This document shows positions 36,959-46,622 of a stretch of DNA of 64,000 nucleotides, piece by piece. How positions within the stretch are numbered: position 1 is the first letter of the stretch; each line of letters begins with the position of its first letter. The position numbers and the translations under genes are program-made. The DNA lies in NCBI RefSeq assembly GCF_900115845.1, contig NZ_FOXX01000001.1:124001-188000 (forward strand), written 5' to 3'. Under the pieces are notes generated by a model. The model ran no database searches and was not told where the DNA came from. It saw nothing but the letters and a program-made list of their open reading frames with translations. Origin of the DNA: Priestia endophytica DSM 13796 (GTDB lineage: Bacteria; Bacillota; Bacilli; Bacillales; Bacillaceae_H).

Positions 36959-37762
36959 CTATCGTTTAAGGTTTAATAGCTCTTGTAATACTTCATCAGA
37001 TGTTGTAATTACTTTTGTATTAGCTTGAAAACCGCGCTGGGCTACAATCATATCCGTAAATTCCTCTGACAAGTCAACATTTGACATTTCAAGAGTTCCT
37101 GACATTACTTCACCATATCCATCCCCACCAGGTGTACCATTCAAAGGAGCTCCTGAGTTCGCAGAAGATTGGAATAATGAACCTCCTGCTTTCTCTAATC
37201 CTTCTGGGTTAGAAAAACGAGTAAGTCCTAGTGTTGCTACAACGTTCCAGTTACCATTTACTTTCACATTGATTCTTCCTGAAGTATCAATAGCGATATC
37301 TTCAGCATTTGTTCCAATCGTAATGGCTTGGTTATTCGTATTTAAAACTTTATAGCCGTCTCCGTTAACAAGGGCCCCATTAGCATCTACATAAAAGTTG
37401 CCTGCTCTTGTATAAAATTCTTCACCATTTCCTGATTGAACTCGGAAATACCCATCTCCAGCAATAGACAAATCAAGCGTTCGACCTGTTGACTGTGTAC
37501 TTCCTTCTGTATGAAGAGTATCAATAGACTGAATTTGTGAACCTAAGCCAATTTGTTTTGCATTTATCCCTCCCAAATTCACTCCATTTTGGTTCGTCGG
37601 AGCATTTGCGCTTCCAACTTGCTGACTTATCATATCTTTAAAAAGAACTCTTCCTTTTTTAAATCCCGCCGTGTTTACATTAGCAACGTTATTTCCAATC
37701 ACATCAAGCTTTGTTTGAAAGTTTTTCATTCCACTAATCCCAGAATACATCGAACGTAACAT
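36959..37762 (-). CDS. flgE: Flagellar hook protein FlgE
   Basis: This is the hook protein of the Bacillus type, about 267 residues and much shorter than the roughly 400 of enterobacterial FlgE. It has the rod/hook N-terminal motif SGMKNFQTKLDVIGNNVANV, a compact middle domain, and the C-terminal coiled-coil motif FTDMIVAQRGFQANTKVI. The ATG at 37762 is chosen because AGGAGG is 9 bases upstream; an ATG at 37768 is too close to it. It follows flgD, its hook cap. Older annotations call this gene flgG. Confidence 0.95.
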   Translation of the reverse strand: MLRSMYSGISGMKNFQTKLDVIGNNVANVNTAGFKKGRVLFKDMISQQVGSANAPTNQNGVNLGGINAKQIGLGSQIQSIDTLHTEGSTQSTGRTLDLSIAGDGYFRVQSGNGEEFYTRAGNFYVDANGALVNGDGYKVLNTNNQAITIGTNAEDIAIDTSGRINVKVNGNWNVVATLGLTRFSNPEGLEKAGGSLFQSSANSGAPLNGTPGGDGYGEVMSGTLEMSNVDLSEEFTDMIVAQRGFQANTKVITTSDEVLQELLNLKR

Positions 37763-37783
37763 ATACATTCTCCTCCTAAACTT

Positions 37784-38401
37784 TTATGATAAAACTCTAG
37801 TAATTTGACTTTGTTTAATCGTATTTCCGTTCTCCATTTCAAAAAGAAGAGTTCCATTTTTTAAAGAAACCGATTTAACAGCAGCTTCTTTTTCAGCCCC
37901 GTCTTCCTGCCATCCTATTGTTCGTCTAATAAGATTGCTTGCATTTCCTAAAACATCAACATTTTGCACCCCTATTTTATCAAGGTCTGCTGTATTTCCT
38001 TTTAATCCTTCAGTTGTTTCAAACATCATTTGATTATCATCTATATAAACACTTTTAATGATGCCTGTTTGCTCTTTTTTTGTTTGACCATTCTCTCCTG
38101 TTGAACTCCACCTCACATTTTGATCTATTAAACTCTGCAGTTGTAAAAGCGTGTTCGGTTCTTGTTCTTCAATAAAACTTTGAACAGCTGTATTCAAATT
38201 TGTTATTTGTTCAAGCGTCGAAAAAGTCGCCAATTGAGCAATGAATTCCTTATCATCAACAGGATTTGATGGATCTTGGTTTTGAAGTTGTGTCATTAAA
38301 ATATTTAGAAAATCATCTTTTCCAAGCTCGCTTCCTGAAGAAGACGTTTTCCGCTTCTCAGATTGCATTGTTTCATAAGAAAAGCGATTATTAATTTCCA
38401 C
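37784..38401 (-). CDS. flgD: Flagellar hook capping protein FlgD
   Basis: FlgD caps the growing hook and permits FlgE polymerisation. The product of about 205 residues has the conserved LGKDDFLNILMTQLQNQDPSNPVDDKEFIAQLATFSTLEQ near residues 25-65, then a C-terminal beta-rich region. The frame opens at a GTG at 38410, but AGGTG lies 6 bases before the GTG at 38401, so I prefer that; this is not certain. It directly follows fliK. Confidence 0.92.
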   Translation of the reverse strand: MEINNRFSYETMQSEKRKTSSSGSELGKDDFLNILMTQLQNQDPSNPVDDKEFIAQLATFSTLEQITNLNTAVQSFIEEQEPNTLLQLQSLIDQNVRWSSTGENGQTKKEQTGIIKSVYIDDNQMMFETTEGLKGNTADLDKIGVQNVDVLGNASNLIRRTIGWQEDGAEKEAAVKSVSLKNGTLLFEMENGNTIKQSQITRVLS

Positions 38402-38410
38402 TTTTAGCAC

Positions 38411-39637
38411 CTACATTTCTTCTATCATTTCAAGCTCTTTCAAAATCTCTTCAAAGCGATTCTCTTCTTTTTGCTCTTTTGATTGTTGTTCTTTTTGTTT
38501 TCCTTCTTCATCACGAGAATCTCTTTTCAACTCAGCATCTGAACCCTCAGAGGCTGAAAACTGTTGAAGCACTTCCATTTTTTCAACCTGTACGCCTTGA
38601 TGGGTTAGAGCACTTTTTAAGTGATGAAGATGATGTTCAAGCATTTCCTTTGTAGCTGATGTACTTGTTACAATTGTAGCAGTGAGCTTATTCTGTTGTT
38701 TTACAAGCTGAACTGTTATAGTACCAAGCTCTTCTGGATTAAGCTTAATGAGAAGCTTTGTTTGGTTTCCATGAACAAAGAGAGAACTGCGCTGAAAAGC
38801 TTGCTGAAGCTGCCGTACAAGCTGGTCTTCCTGTGAAGAACCATTATTGCCAATATAAAAAACAAGCTGGTGGACTTTACTCATTGTCCCGCTCGGAATA
38901 GTAGACACTAAGTTATGTTGAGTATCTAACATTCCCTTTCCTTCTTCTCCTCTTTTAACAGATGGAAAAAGGAAGGAAGCAAACGGAGAAGAGGACTCTT
39001 TTTTCTGAGAAAGAGTGGTTAATTTGTGATCAATATGAGAAAGCACGCGCTCTAATTCTTCTCTTGAAGGTAGTTTAGATGATCCCTTTAAAATCTCATC
39101 TTTCACGTTTGCTGGAAAGACCTCCAACAGCTTTGAAAAAACTTTTAAAACTCTCATTTCATCGTTTGTTAATGTCTCCTTCATATCTGCAAATAAAGGG
39201 CTTTTTTGCATTAAAAAAACCAATTCAGCATCATGGACGTTCCCCTGAATTAATTCTTTTTGAAGTATTTGAACAATCTGCAGCATTTCTTGAATCTCTT
39301 TTCCTGTTCCTTTTCCATCAATAGGAAAGAGATTATTTAACCCACTCTTCTCTGTGAAGATTTTCTCAAGTTTTTGCACCCTTGATGTCAAGGGAAGATC
39401 TCCCGAGGACTCTGACGTTATATGTTGATAAAAGAGAAGACTTATTAAACCTTCTTCTGCTGCTATATTATCATCATTTCTGCTTTCCTTTTCTTGTAGC
39501 TGTTGACTTTGTTGTTCCTGTTCTATACCTGCTTGAAGAAGCAAACCTTGAAAAAGAGGAGAACCCGTCTTTGGCTCTTTTTCAAGAGATGTTTTTAAAG
39601 AAGGGAGTGGTACTATTTCGGATGTAGTAAGTTTCAT
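38411..39637 (-). CDS. fliK: Flagellar hook-length control protein FliK
   Basis: FliK is the secreted molecular ruler that triggers the FlhB switch. The 408-residue protein is variable and polar for most of its length. It has the conserved C-terminal domain (about 290-375) with TKLLIKLNPEELGTITVQLV and ends in a charged, glutamate and lysine-rich tail. The assignment rests on that domain and on its place between ylxF and flgD. A second FliK-like gene, ylqG, lies near sucCD. Confidence 0.9.
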   Translation of the reverse strand: MKLTTSEIVPLPSLKTSLEKEPKTGSPLFQGLLLQAGIEQEQQSQQLQEKESRNDDNIAAEEGLISLLFYQHITSESSGDLPLTSRVQKLEKIFTEKSGLNNLFPIDGKGTGKEIQEMLQIVQILQKELIQGNVHDAELVFLMQKSPLFADMKETLTNDEMRVLKVFSKLLEVFPANVKDEILKGSSKLPSREELERVLSHIDHKLTTLSQKKESSSPFASFLFPSVKRGEEGKGMLDTQHNLVSTIPSGTMSKVHQLVFYIGNNGSSQEDQLVRQLQQAFQRSSLFVHGNQTKLLIKLNPEELGTITVQLVKQQNKLTATIVTSTSATKEMLEHHLHHLKSALTHQGVQVEKMEVLQQFSASEGSDAELKRDSRDEEGKQKEQQSKEQKEENRFEEILKELEMIEEM

Positions 39638-39649
39638 TCCTTTTTCTCC

Positions 39650-40243
39650 TTATTGAACGTTCGCTTCTTCAGCCAAAAGTTCAGTATACTTAGCAGCCAT
39701 GTCAGGTTCCATTTTTGCTAAAATGTTTGCGAGCGCTTCTGTTTTTAGTTGTCCGAGTAAATCAAGAGCTTGGTCTTCTTTCAATTCGCTTATAATAAGG
39801 GCAGCATTTTTAGGTGACATGGATTCATATGAACGAACAAGGTTCTTCATCTCCGCTGTTTGAGAGTCTCCCTCTTCCCCTGTGCTTGCTTCTGTTTCTT
39901 TACTATTTTCCTCAGTTGGCATTTCTGCTTTTGCACGCTCGAGCTTCACTTGAAGATTTTCAATTTCAAGATCTTTCTCTTTTATCTTTTTTTGCAATGC
40001 TTCCATTTCTTGATTTTGCGTGTTAGATGAGTTCGTTGACTGAGATGATGCCTCTTGGTCGCTTTCTTCATTTAAGAAAGGAAGGGCTGAGAATACTTTT
40101 CCTTTAACATCAACTCCACTAGCGCTTAACAGCAAGTATCCTGCTCCACCTATAATGAGAAGAAAGAGTAAGAAAACAATAAAAAGGAGAGGCCCTTTCT
40201 TTCGCTTTGGCTCTTTTTCTGTCTCCGCCTTTTGTTTTTTCAT
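39650..40243 (-). CDS. ylxF: YlxF, MotE/MgtE-N-like flagellar operon protein
   Basis: This 197-residue membrane protein has a basic start, one membrane helix near 18-40, a coiled coil (about 75-110, MEALQKKIKEKDLEIENLQ) and a C-terminal MgtE-N-like domain (YESMSPKNAALIISELKED). This architecture matches YlxF of the fla/che operon and the MotE family of alphaproteobacteria. It lies between fliJ and fliK. Its precise function in Bacillus is not established. Confidence 0.85.
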   Translation of the reverse strand: MKKQKAETEKEPKRKKGPLLFIVFLLFLLIIGGAGYLLLSASGVDVKGKVFSALPFLNEESDQEASSQSTNSSNTQNQEMEALQKKIKEKDLEIENLQVKLERAKAEMPTEENSKETEASTGEEGDSQTAEMKNLVRSYESMSPKNAALIISELKEDQALDLLGQLKTEALANILAKMEPDMAAKYTELLAEEANVQ

Positions 40244-40253
40244 AAGCTTTCCC

Positions 40254-40709
40254 TCACCTAATTCCTTTCAATAAGTATTGCTGAATAGATACTTCATCCA
40301 TTTGTTTTGCTTCGCTCTCTCGTTGGAGATTTTGATAATGAATAAGCGATTTTGTTTCCATCTTTTCGTACTTCTTCACTTCGATGTTTTTCTCACGTAG
40401 CTTAACTTCTTTAATTCTCATTGTCTGTCGAGCGATGTTCATCTTTTGTTGAAGAACTTCAATTTCACGTTCTAAATAATCCATATAGTTTTGAGACTGT
40501 TTTAACTTCTCGACAGAAACACCTATGCTCATTTCTTCATTATATTCATCGATAAAATTCTCTTTATGTTTCAAACATTGATAAAGACGTTGACCAACTT
40601 CTTCAAACTGACTGACAGCTTCATTGTATTCATTCAGCATTCGATCTTTTTCAGATTGTTTAATTGCCATAACTTTAGAAAATTTAAACTGAAAACTCAC
40701 ATTTTTCAT
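40254..40709 (-). CDS. fliJ: Flagellar export chaperone FliJ
   Basis: FliJ is the central stalk of the export ATPase and a general chaperone. The 151-residue product is almost wholly coiled coil, rich in Glu, Gln, Lys and Met, starting FQFKFSKVMAIKQSEKDRML. Sequence conservation in this family is low, so the call depends on coiled-coil form, length and place right after fliI. Confidence 0.9.
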   Translation of the reverse strand: MKNVSFQFKFSKVMAIKQSEKDRMLNEYNEAVSQFEEVGQRLYQCLKHKENFIDEYNEEMSIGVSVEKLKQSQNYMDYLEREIEVLQQKMNIARQTMRIKEVKLREKNIEVKKYEKMETKSLIHYQNLQRESEAKQMDEVSIQQYLLKGIR

Positions 40710-40714
40710 TCCTT

Positions 40715-42016
40715 TTATACTAGGTTGTTCAGCTCTTCAATGCTTTCTTCTAAACGTATTTTTTCATCTGTTCCTTGTTTTAAGAAACTAATAATTTCAG
40801 GATATAAAGTCACTGCTTCATCGATTTTCTGAGAAGATCCTCTTTTGTACGCCCCAATATTTATTAAGTCTTCAGCCTCTAAATATGTTGAGAGAAGATC
40901 TCTTAATCGATTTGCTTTCTCTTTATGTTCTCTGGTAACGATGCTGCTCATCACCCGACTTATACTTTTTAAAACATTGATAGCTGGATAATGCCCTTTA
41001 TTTGCAAGAGCTCGGTCAAGCACGATATGCCCGTCTACAATTCCTCTTACCGTATCAGCAATAGGCTCGTTCATGTCGTCTCCATCGACAAGAACTGTAT
41101 AAAAAGCTGTAATAGATCCCCTTTTGTTTCTTCCTGTTCTCTCTAAAAGTCTTGGAAGTGTAGCAAATACAGAGGGAGTATAACCTTTTGTTGTTGGAGG
41201 CTCGCCAACCGCAAGCCCAATCTCACGCTGTGCCATTGCAACACGAGTTACAGAGTCCATCATAAACATAACGTTCTTTCCTTGATTCCTAAAATATTCT
41301 GCAATACATGTTGCTGTATAAGCTCCTTTAATACGCATTAGGGCAGGCTGATCTGATGTTGCAACAATGACGATTGAATTTTTTAACCCTTCTTCACCTA
41401 AATCATGTTCAATAAATTCGCGAACTTCTCGACCTCGTTCACCAATTAACGCTATGACGTTTAAATCTGCGTTTGTATTTCGGGCAATCATTCCCATAAG
41501 GGTACTTTTTCCAACTCCGCTTCCTGCAAAAATTCCTAGCCGCTGACCGTTTCCAACAGTTAATAGCGTATCAATTGTTTTAACTCCAACTTCAATTGGT
41601 TCGCGAATTGTTGGACGCTCAAGCGGGTTTGGTGGATCTTCTTCAGCTGAAACGTTGAAAAGACCTTTTGGAAGTTCTTCACCATTTAACGGCTGACCAA
41701 GCGAATCTAACACACTTCCAATAAGAGCTTCCCCAACTTTGATTTGGAGTGGCTTTGATGTTGTTTCAACAATACACCCTGGCGAAATATCACGTACATC
41801 TTTGTAAGGCATAAGAATAACAAATTCTTCTTTGAAACCCACCACTTCTGCTTTAATATGTGCTGCTCCATTGCGTAAGTGGATGTAGCATATGTCTCCA
41901 ATAGAAGTGCTTGGCCCTCTTGCTTCAATCATTAACCCTACTACTCTCGTAACTTTTCCGTATCGTTTGAATGAAGAAATGTCTTCTATCCTCTCTAAAA
42001 TTTCTTTTACTTTCAT
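40715..42016 (-). CDS. fliI: Flagellum-specific ATP synthase FliI
   Basis: FliI is the export ATPase, related to F1 beta subunits. The 433-residue product has Walker A in GIFAGSGVGKSTL near residue 165, GERGREVREF, Walker B NVMFMMDSVTR, and the PSVFATLPRLLERTGR segment. The ATG overlaps the fliH stop (ATGA). FliH regulates it, and FliJ is encoded immediately after. Confidence 0.98.
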   Translation of the reverse strand: MKVKEILERIEDISSFKRYGKVTRVVGLMIEARGPSTSIGDICYIHLRNGAAHIKAEVVGFKEEFVILMPYKDVRDISPGCIVETTSKPLQIKVGEALIGSVLDSLGQPLNGEELPKGLFNVSAEEDPPNPLERPTIREPIEVGVKTIDTLLTVGNGQRLGIFAGSGVGKSTLMGMIARNTNADLNVIALIGERGREVREFIEHDLGEEGLKNSIVIVATSDQPALMRIKGAYTATCIAEYFRNQGKNVMFMMDSVTRVAMAQREIGLAVGEPPTTKGYTPSVFATLPRLLERTGRNKRGSITAFYTVLVDGDDMNEPIADTVRGIVDGHIVLDRALANKGHYPAINVLKSISRVMSSIVTREHKEKANRLRDLLSTYLEAEDLINIGAYKRGSSQKIDEAVTLYPEIISFLKQGTDEKIRLEESIEELNNLV

Positions 42017-42789
42017 ATCGTTTCCTCATCCTTCACCATTTCGACGAGGCGTTTCTTAATTTCAGCAAGCTGGCTGTCGATGCTTGCATTTACTTTTCCA
42101 AATGAAGATTCAATCATACAATCTGTTTCACCAAGGTCCTCACTTGGATAAAAGAACAAGGAAGTATCAGAGCTTAAAAGCAGGCTAAGTTCCTCTTTTC
42201 GCTGAGAGACAAGCGTATAGTATTTTGGTGAGATGTATATATGAATATTCTTATGATCACGAACTTCTTTAACTGCTTTTTGAACAACATGAATATACTT
42301 CTCTTCATTTTCCTCAAGCTCAATATTTAAAATCTTTTTCGCAACCTTCATCCCAAGCTCTAAAATCACCATCTCTGATTGTTCAATATACTGATAATAC
42401 GAGTCTTGAACATGGTGAACCATTGCTTCTGCTTCCTTTAAAAGCTCTTTATATTGATTTTCAGCTTCCTGCTTTCCTTGAAAAAAACCTTTTTCAAACC
42501 CTTCTTGCTTTGCTCTTTCCAAGAGCTGTTCATATTCTACTTGCCATTCTTTACGTTTTTCTTCAACCGTTTTTTCTGCCTCTTGAAGCAGTTTTTGTGC
42601 TCTAAAACGTATTCTTTCAGCCTCTGTCTGAGCTTGCTGAACTTCACTTTCAGCTTGCTCTCGCATTCGCTGCTTTTGAACTTCGCATTCTTCTACTGTT
42701 TCAATCTTGAATTGAACAGGCTGTATACCTATCTTTTTTCCATCTTGAGCATGTTGGAATCCATGATGTTTTTTAATAATATTAGACAA
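42013..42789 (-). CDS. fliH: Flagellar assembly protein FliH
   Basis: FliH binds and restrains FliI and docks it to the C ring. The 258-residue protein has a long glutamate and glutamine-rich coiled coil (about 30-120, with the GFEKGFFQGKQEAE glycine-repeat-like segment) and a C-terminal domain resembling V/F-ATPase E and delta subunits. The TTG start overlaps fliG by 8 bases and has GGAGGGG 9 bases upstream. Confidence 0.92.
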   Translation of the reverse strand: MSNIIKKHHGFQHAQDGKKIGIQPVQFKIETVEECEVQKQRMREQAESEVQQAQTEAERIRFRAQKLLQEAEKTVEEKRKEWQVEYEQLLERAKQEGFEKGFFQGKQEAENQYKELLKEAEAMVHHVQDSYYQYIEQSEMVILELGMKVAKKILNIELEENEEKYIHVVQKAVKEVRDHKNIHIYISPKYYTLVSQRKEELSLLLSSDTSLFFYPSEDLGETDCMIESSFGKVNASIDSQLAEIKKRLVEMVKDEETI

Positions 42790-43801
42790 TCATATCATCC
42801 CCTCCGCCGCGCGCAATCACAATTTCTTCTGATTCTTCGAGCTGACGAATGACTCCTACAATTCTTGATTGTGCTTCTTCTACGTCTTTTAATCGAACAG
42901 GTCCCATGAATTCCATTTCTTCTTTAAAAGTAGCAACCATGCGCTGTGACATGTTTCGGTAAACAACTTCTTTTACTTCATCACTTGATACTTTTAAGCT
43001 AAGAAGCAAGTCTTCGTTACCAACTTCTCGAATAATACGTTGAATTGCTCTGTTGTCCAAAATGACGATATCTTCAAAAACAAACATGCGTTTTTTAATT
43101 TCTTCTGCAAGTTCTGGATCTTGAATTTCAAGCGTATCTAAAATGGTTCTCTCTGTTGAACGATCAACACCATTGAGCACTTCCACAACAGCTTCAACAC
43201 CACCTGTTTGTGTATAATCTTGAGTAACTGTTGTAGAAAGCTTTCTTTCGAGGACTTTCTCAACTTCATTAATAACCTCAGGTGATGTGCTATCCATAAC
43301 AGCCATTCTTCTTGCAATATCTGCCTGCTGTTCTTGCGGAAGTGAAGATAGAATCTGGCCTGCTTGTGATGGTTCCAAGTAAGAAAGAACAAGGGCAATT
43401 GTTTGCGGATGTTCATTTTGGATAAAATTAAAGATTTGAGTTGGATTTGCTTTACGAGCAAAATCAAATGGGCGGACTTGCAGAGACGATGTCAAACGCT
43501 TAATAATAAGCGCAGCTTGATCTGCTCCAAGCGCCTTCTCAAGAACGGTTTTGGCATAGCCAATTCCACCTTGAGAAATATAGTCTTGAGCAACAGCTAG
43601 ACGTTCAAATTCTTCTAGCACTTTATCTTTTGTTTCTAAATTTACTTTTTTAAGAGCTGAGATTTCTAATGTTAAACTTTCAATCTCTTCTTCTGTTAAA
43701 TGTTTATAAACCGATGCTGAAACGTCTGGTCCAAGCGTAATTAAAAGGATGGCTGCCTTCTGCTTTCCTGTTAACGCACCTTTTTGTTCCACTCTTGCCA
43801 C
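42782..43801 (-). CDS. fliG: Flagellar motor switch protein FliG
   Basis: FliG is the rotor part of the switch that receives torque from the stators. The 339-residue product has the N-terminal FliF-binding domain (TGKQKAAILLITLGPDVSA), the middle domain with EHPQTIALVLSYL and EQQADIARRM, and the C-terminal torque domain with FEDIVILDNRAIQRI. The GTG start follows AGGAGGAAG. It lies between fliF and fliH as expected. Confidence 0.98.
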   Translation of the reverse strand: MARVEQKGALTGKQKAAILLITLGPDVSASVYKHLTEEEIESLTLEISALKKVNLETKDKVLEEFERLAVAQDYISQGGIGYAKTVLEKALGADQAALIIKRLTSSLQVRPFDFARKANPTQIFNFIQNEHPQTIALVLSYLEPSQAGQILSSLPQEQQADIARRMAVMDSTSPEVINEVEKVLERKLSTTVTQDYTQTGGVEAVVEVLNGVDRSTERTILDTLEIQDPELAEEIKKRMFVFEDIVILDNRAIQRIIREVGNEDLLLSLKVSSDEVKEVVYRNMSQRMVATFKEEMEFMGPVRLKDVEEAQSRIVGVIRQLEESEEIVIARGGGDDMIV

Positions 43802-43813
43802 AATTTCTTCCTC

Positions 43814-45409
43814 CTAATCCTCTGTTAACCACGAACGTAGAAGTTTGACAAACTCATCAGGTTTGCCCTGTGCTAAGTCTTCAAGTCGCTGTCTTCTTTG
43901 TTGTTCTTCTGTTAGAGGCTGTTCTTCCTCTTCCTCTTCTTCTAATGCATATGCTTCTTCCCAGTCTTCCTCTTCCCACTCTGGTTCTTTTCTTCTACGA
44001 ATGAGTAGGAAAGCTAGAATAATAACAGCTAGAAGTAATACTCCCCCAATAATGTACATCCATAGTGGAATAGAAGAGGATACCTCTTGTGCCACAGCCG
44101 TTTTTCCATTAAAAGGTTGAACAGATACAGCAATTTTGTCTTCGATTTGTTCATCTGTTAATGCTTGTTCATCATCATCTTGTTGAATTGTTGTTTTAAC
44201 AATTGTGCCAAGAATTTGTTGAATATCATCAACACTTCCAGCTGGAAGTGAATTTGGGTCATTTTTCTTTGGGGGTTCCACCATAACTTGGATACCAAGA
44301 TCTTTTACCTTATAAGGACTTTCCACAATTTGACGACGGATACGATTCACTTCATTATTGATTTTTTCTTCTTTTCGTTCATAGTCACCATCTCCGTTTT
44401 CTTCACTGCTCTCATAGTTAGGAACTTCACCGTCTCCGGTCCCAGCAGTCCCCCCTTGCGCTGCATTCTCTCCTGTATATGTTTCTGTTAAACGTTCAGC
44501 ACTTACCGCAATTCCTTCCATATTCTCTTTATCAACAGGTTCCACAAGATTTTCTTCTCTTGTTTCTTGAGTGAAATCAATATCTGTTGAAACAGAGACA
44601 ACGACTTTATCTTGACCGATCATCGCGCCAAGCATCTTCTGAACTTCTCTTTGTATATCTCGTTCAACCTGCTTTTTCATCGCATACTGAGACTGTATAG
44701 AAGCGACCCCACCCTCAGGATTTTTTCCATCGTTATTTGCCAGATCATAGTACTCAAAATATTGATTCATAATAGCGATATTATCTGTTGGCAAATTTGG
44801 AACGCTTTTAGACACAAGATGATAGAGAGACTGAATCTGCTGATCGTCAAATTGATAGCCAGGCTTTGTTGTAAGAACAATAGAAGCTTGAGCTTCTTCG
44901 CCTTTATCGCTCACCCATACGCTATCTTTTGGTAAAGAAATCATTACGTTTGCATCTTGTACTCCGTCAATTCCTTTAATAAGATTTGCAAGCTCCGTTT
45001 GCATTGCATCTACTTTTAGGACACTAAACTCGTTATCTGTCATTCCAAATCCTGAACTCTCACTAAAAAAAGAGTAATCAATGCTGCCGCTTTTCGGAAT
45101 GCCCTGAGACGCAAGCTCTACTTTTAATGAATCTACATTTTCTTTTGGGACAGAAATGGTTGTCCCACCGTTACTTAACTCTGAGGATACCCCTTTTGCA
45201 TCGAGCTCCGTTTTAATTTGTCCAGCTTCTTGAGCTGAAAGATTACTATAAAGAGGAACAAATTTTTCACGGTTAGCAAGCATAGACCCAACAATAATTG
45301 CAATTAAAATAATGACTAATCCCGCAATCATGAACCATCTTTGCTTTTTACTTCGCTCTCTCCAAAATCCAGTACTCCACTCTTTAATTCCTGTTAATCT
45401 TTCTTTCAT
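43814..45409 (-). CDS. fliF: Flagellar MS-ring protein FliF
   Basis: FliF forms the membrane ring on which the rotor is built. The 531-residue protein has two membrane helices (about 25-45 and 445-465), the YscJ-like ring-building domains between them (YSNLSAQEAGQI, ANVMISLPKDSVW), and an acidic FliG-binding C-terminus ending KLLRSWLTED. The ATG follows GGGGGAAG. A 71-base gap with a 7-bp inverted repeat separates it from fliE. Confidence 0.97.
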   Translation of the reverse strand: MKERLTGIKEWSTGFWRERSKKQRWFMIAGLVIILIAIIVGSMLANREKFVPLYSNLSAQEAGQIKTELDAKGVSSELSNGGTTISVPKENVDSLKVELASQGIPKSGSIDYSFFSESSGFGMTDNEFSVLKVDAMQTELANLIKGIDGVQDANVMISLPKDSVWVSDKGEEAQASIVLTTKPGYQFDDQQIQSLYHLVSKSVPNLPTDNIAIMNQYFEYYDLANNDGKNPEGGVASIQSQYAMKKQVERDIQREVQKMLGAMIGQDKVVVSVSTDIDFTQETREENLVEPVDKENMEGIAVSAERLTETYTGENAAQGGTAGTGDGEVPNYESSEENGDGDYERKEEKINNEVNRIRRQIVESPYKVKDLGIQVMVEPPKKNDPNSLPAGSVDDIQQILGTIVKTTIQQDDDEQALTDEQIEDKIAVSVQPFNGKTAVAQEVSSSIPLWMYIIGGVLLLAVIILAFLLIRRRKEPEWEEEDWEEAYALEEEEEEEQPLTEEQQRRQRLEDLAQGKPDEFVKLLRSWLTED

Positions 45410-45480
45410 TTTCTTCCCCCGGTTATGTTTCTTGTCTATTTATTTAGAGTCCAATAACCGCTAAACTTTGGAAAATAAAT

Positions 45481-45774
45481 TTAGATCTGCATTCTCATGA
45501 TTTCTTGGTAAGCTTCAATTCCTTTATTGCGGAATTGAATAGCAGCCTGCAGGGCGACGCTTGCTTTTTGAGACGAAATCATCACATTATGTAAATCTAC
45601 ATCTTCCCCATTCACAAGTTTTGTTGTCATAGCATCTGACTCATTTTGAGCTTCATTAACTTTATTTACTGCGTCTTTTAAAAAATTAGAAAAACTTTGG
45701 TTTGTGCTAGCCCATTCATTTTTAGGCTGAAGCGCCTCAGTCTGTAATGATATGTTCGTAATTCCATTAATCAT
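45481..45774 (-). CDS. fliE: Flagellar MS ring-rod junction protein FliE
   Basis: FliE joins the MS ring to the proximal rod. The 97-residue product has FSNFLKDAVNKVNEAQNESD and the C-terminal signature DLHNVMISSQKASVALQAAIQFRNKGIEAYQEIMRM. It follows flgC by 9 bases, completing the flgB-flgC-fliE rod group. Confidence 0.97.
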   Translation of the reverse strand: MINGITNISLQTEALQPKNEWASTNQSFSNFLKDAVNKVNEAQNESDAMTTKLVNGEDVDLHNVMISSQKASVALQAAIQFRNKGIEAYQEIMRMQI

Positions 45775-45783
45775 CGTTACACC

Positions 45784-46230
45784 CTACTTTCCAATCTCTA
45801 ATGCTTTTACTAACATCCCTTTTGTCGCATTAAGTGCTGTAACGTTTGCTTCGTACGAACGAGAAGCACTCATAAGGTCCGTCATTTCCTTTAGTGGATC
45901 AACATTTGGTAGCTGTACATATCCCTGATCATTAGCATCTGGGTGACTTGGATCATATACAAGTTTAAAAGGTTCAGCATCTTCCTCAATCCCTGTGACT
46001 TTTACACCTGTACTATTTGTATTTAAAGCTTTTTGAAAAACGGCTGAAAACTGATTTTCACTATCTGGTGCTATATTTACCATCTTACGACGATATGGTT
46101 GCCATTCTCCGTTTACATATTGCGCTCTTGTTGTATTCGCATTAGCGATATTTGAAGCCGTCACATCCATCCTCAAGCGATTTGCTGTTAAGGCTGAAGC
46201 GCTGGCATTTAGCCCACTAAAAATTGACAA
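45784..46230 (-). CDS. flgC: Flagellar rod protein FlgC
   Basis: FlgC is a proximal rod subunit. The 148-residue protein has the N-terminal rod motif SALTANRLRMDVTASNIANANTT and the C-terminal motif MTDLMSASRSYEANVTALNATK. The start is a TTG with AGAGGAGGGA upstream, 2 bases after flgB ends. Confidence 0.97.
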   Translation of the reverse strand: MSIFSGLNASASALTANRLRMDVTASNIANANTTRAQYVNGEWQPYRRKMVNIAPDSENQFSAVFQKALNTNSTGVKVTGIEEDAEPFKLVYDPSHPDANDQGYVQLPNVDPLKEMTDLMSASRSYEANVTALNATKGMLVKALEIGK

Positions 46231-46232
46231 AA

Positions 46233-46622
46233 TTAATTCCCTCCTCTTAAGACGGTGTTAAGTGAGTTAAATTTTCCGCTCATTCTGTCTACTAAAGCTT
46301 GATAATAAAGTTGATTTTGAGCCATATCTGTCATCTCCTTATCAATGTCAACCCCATTGCCGTTTGATTGATAAGCATTATGTACAGTTGTAACTCCTAG
46401 AGAAGAAGAGAACGTTGAAAATTCAAAATGACGAGGATCCGTGCGAGTAGCTTTCAGAAGATTATCTTGCTCAGCTTGAAGCATACTTTTAAAAGATACC
46501 GTTTTTGCTTTATACCCAGGAGTATCTACGTTAGCAATATTGTTTGAAATTGTTTTCTGTTTCAACGAAGCATAGTTTAATCCATTTTGAATTGAACTCA
46601 TTGTCTGTGAAAAAAGTTCCAT
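46233..46622 (-). CDS. flgB: Flagellar rod protein FlgB
   Basis: FlgB is a proximal rod subunit and the first gene of the fla/che operon. The 129-residue product has GLNYASLKQKTISNNIANVDTPGYKAKTV near the N-terminus and a C-terminal helix QNQLYYQALVDRMSGKFN. The ATG follows AGAGGTAAAGAG. A 130-base leader separates it from the predicted promoter. Confidence 0.97.
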   Translation of the reverse strand: MELFSQTMSSIQNGLNYASLKQKTISNNIANVDTPGYKAKTVSFKSMLQAEQDNLLKATRTDPRHFEFSTFSSSLGVTTVHNAYQSNGNGVDIDKEMTDMAQNQLYYQALVDRMSGKFNSLNTVLRGGN

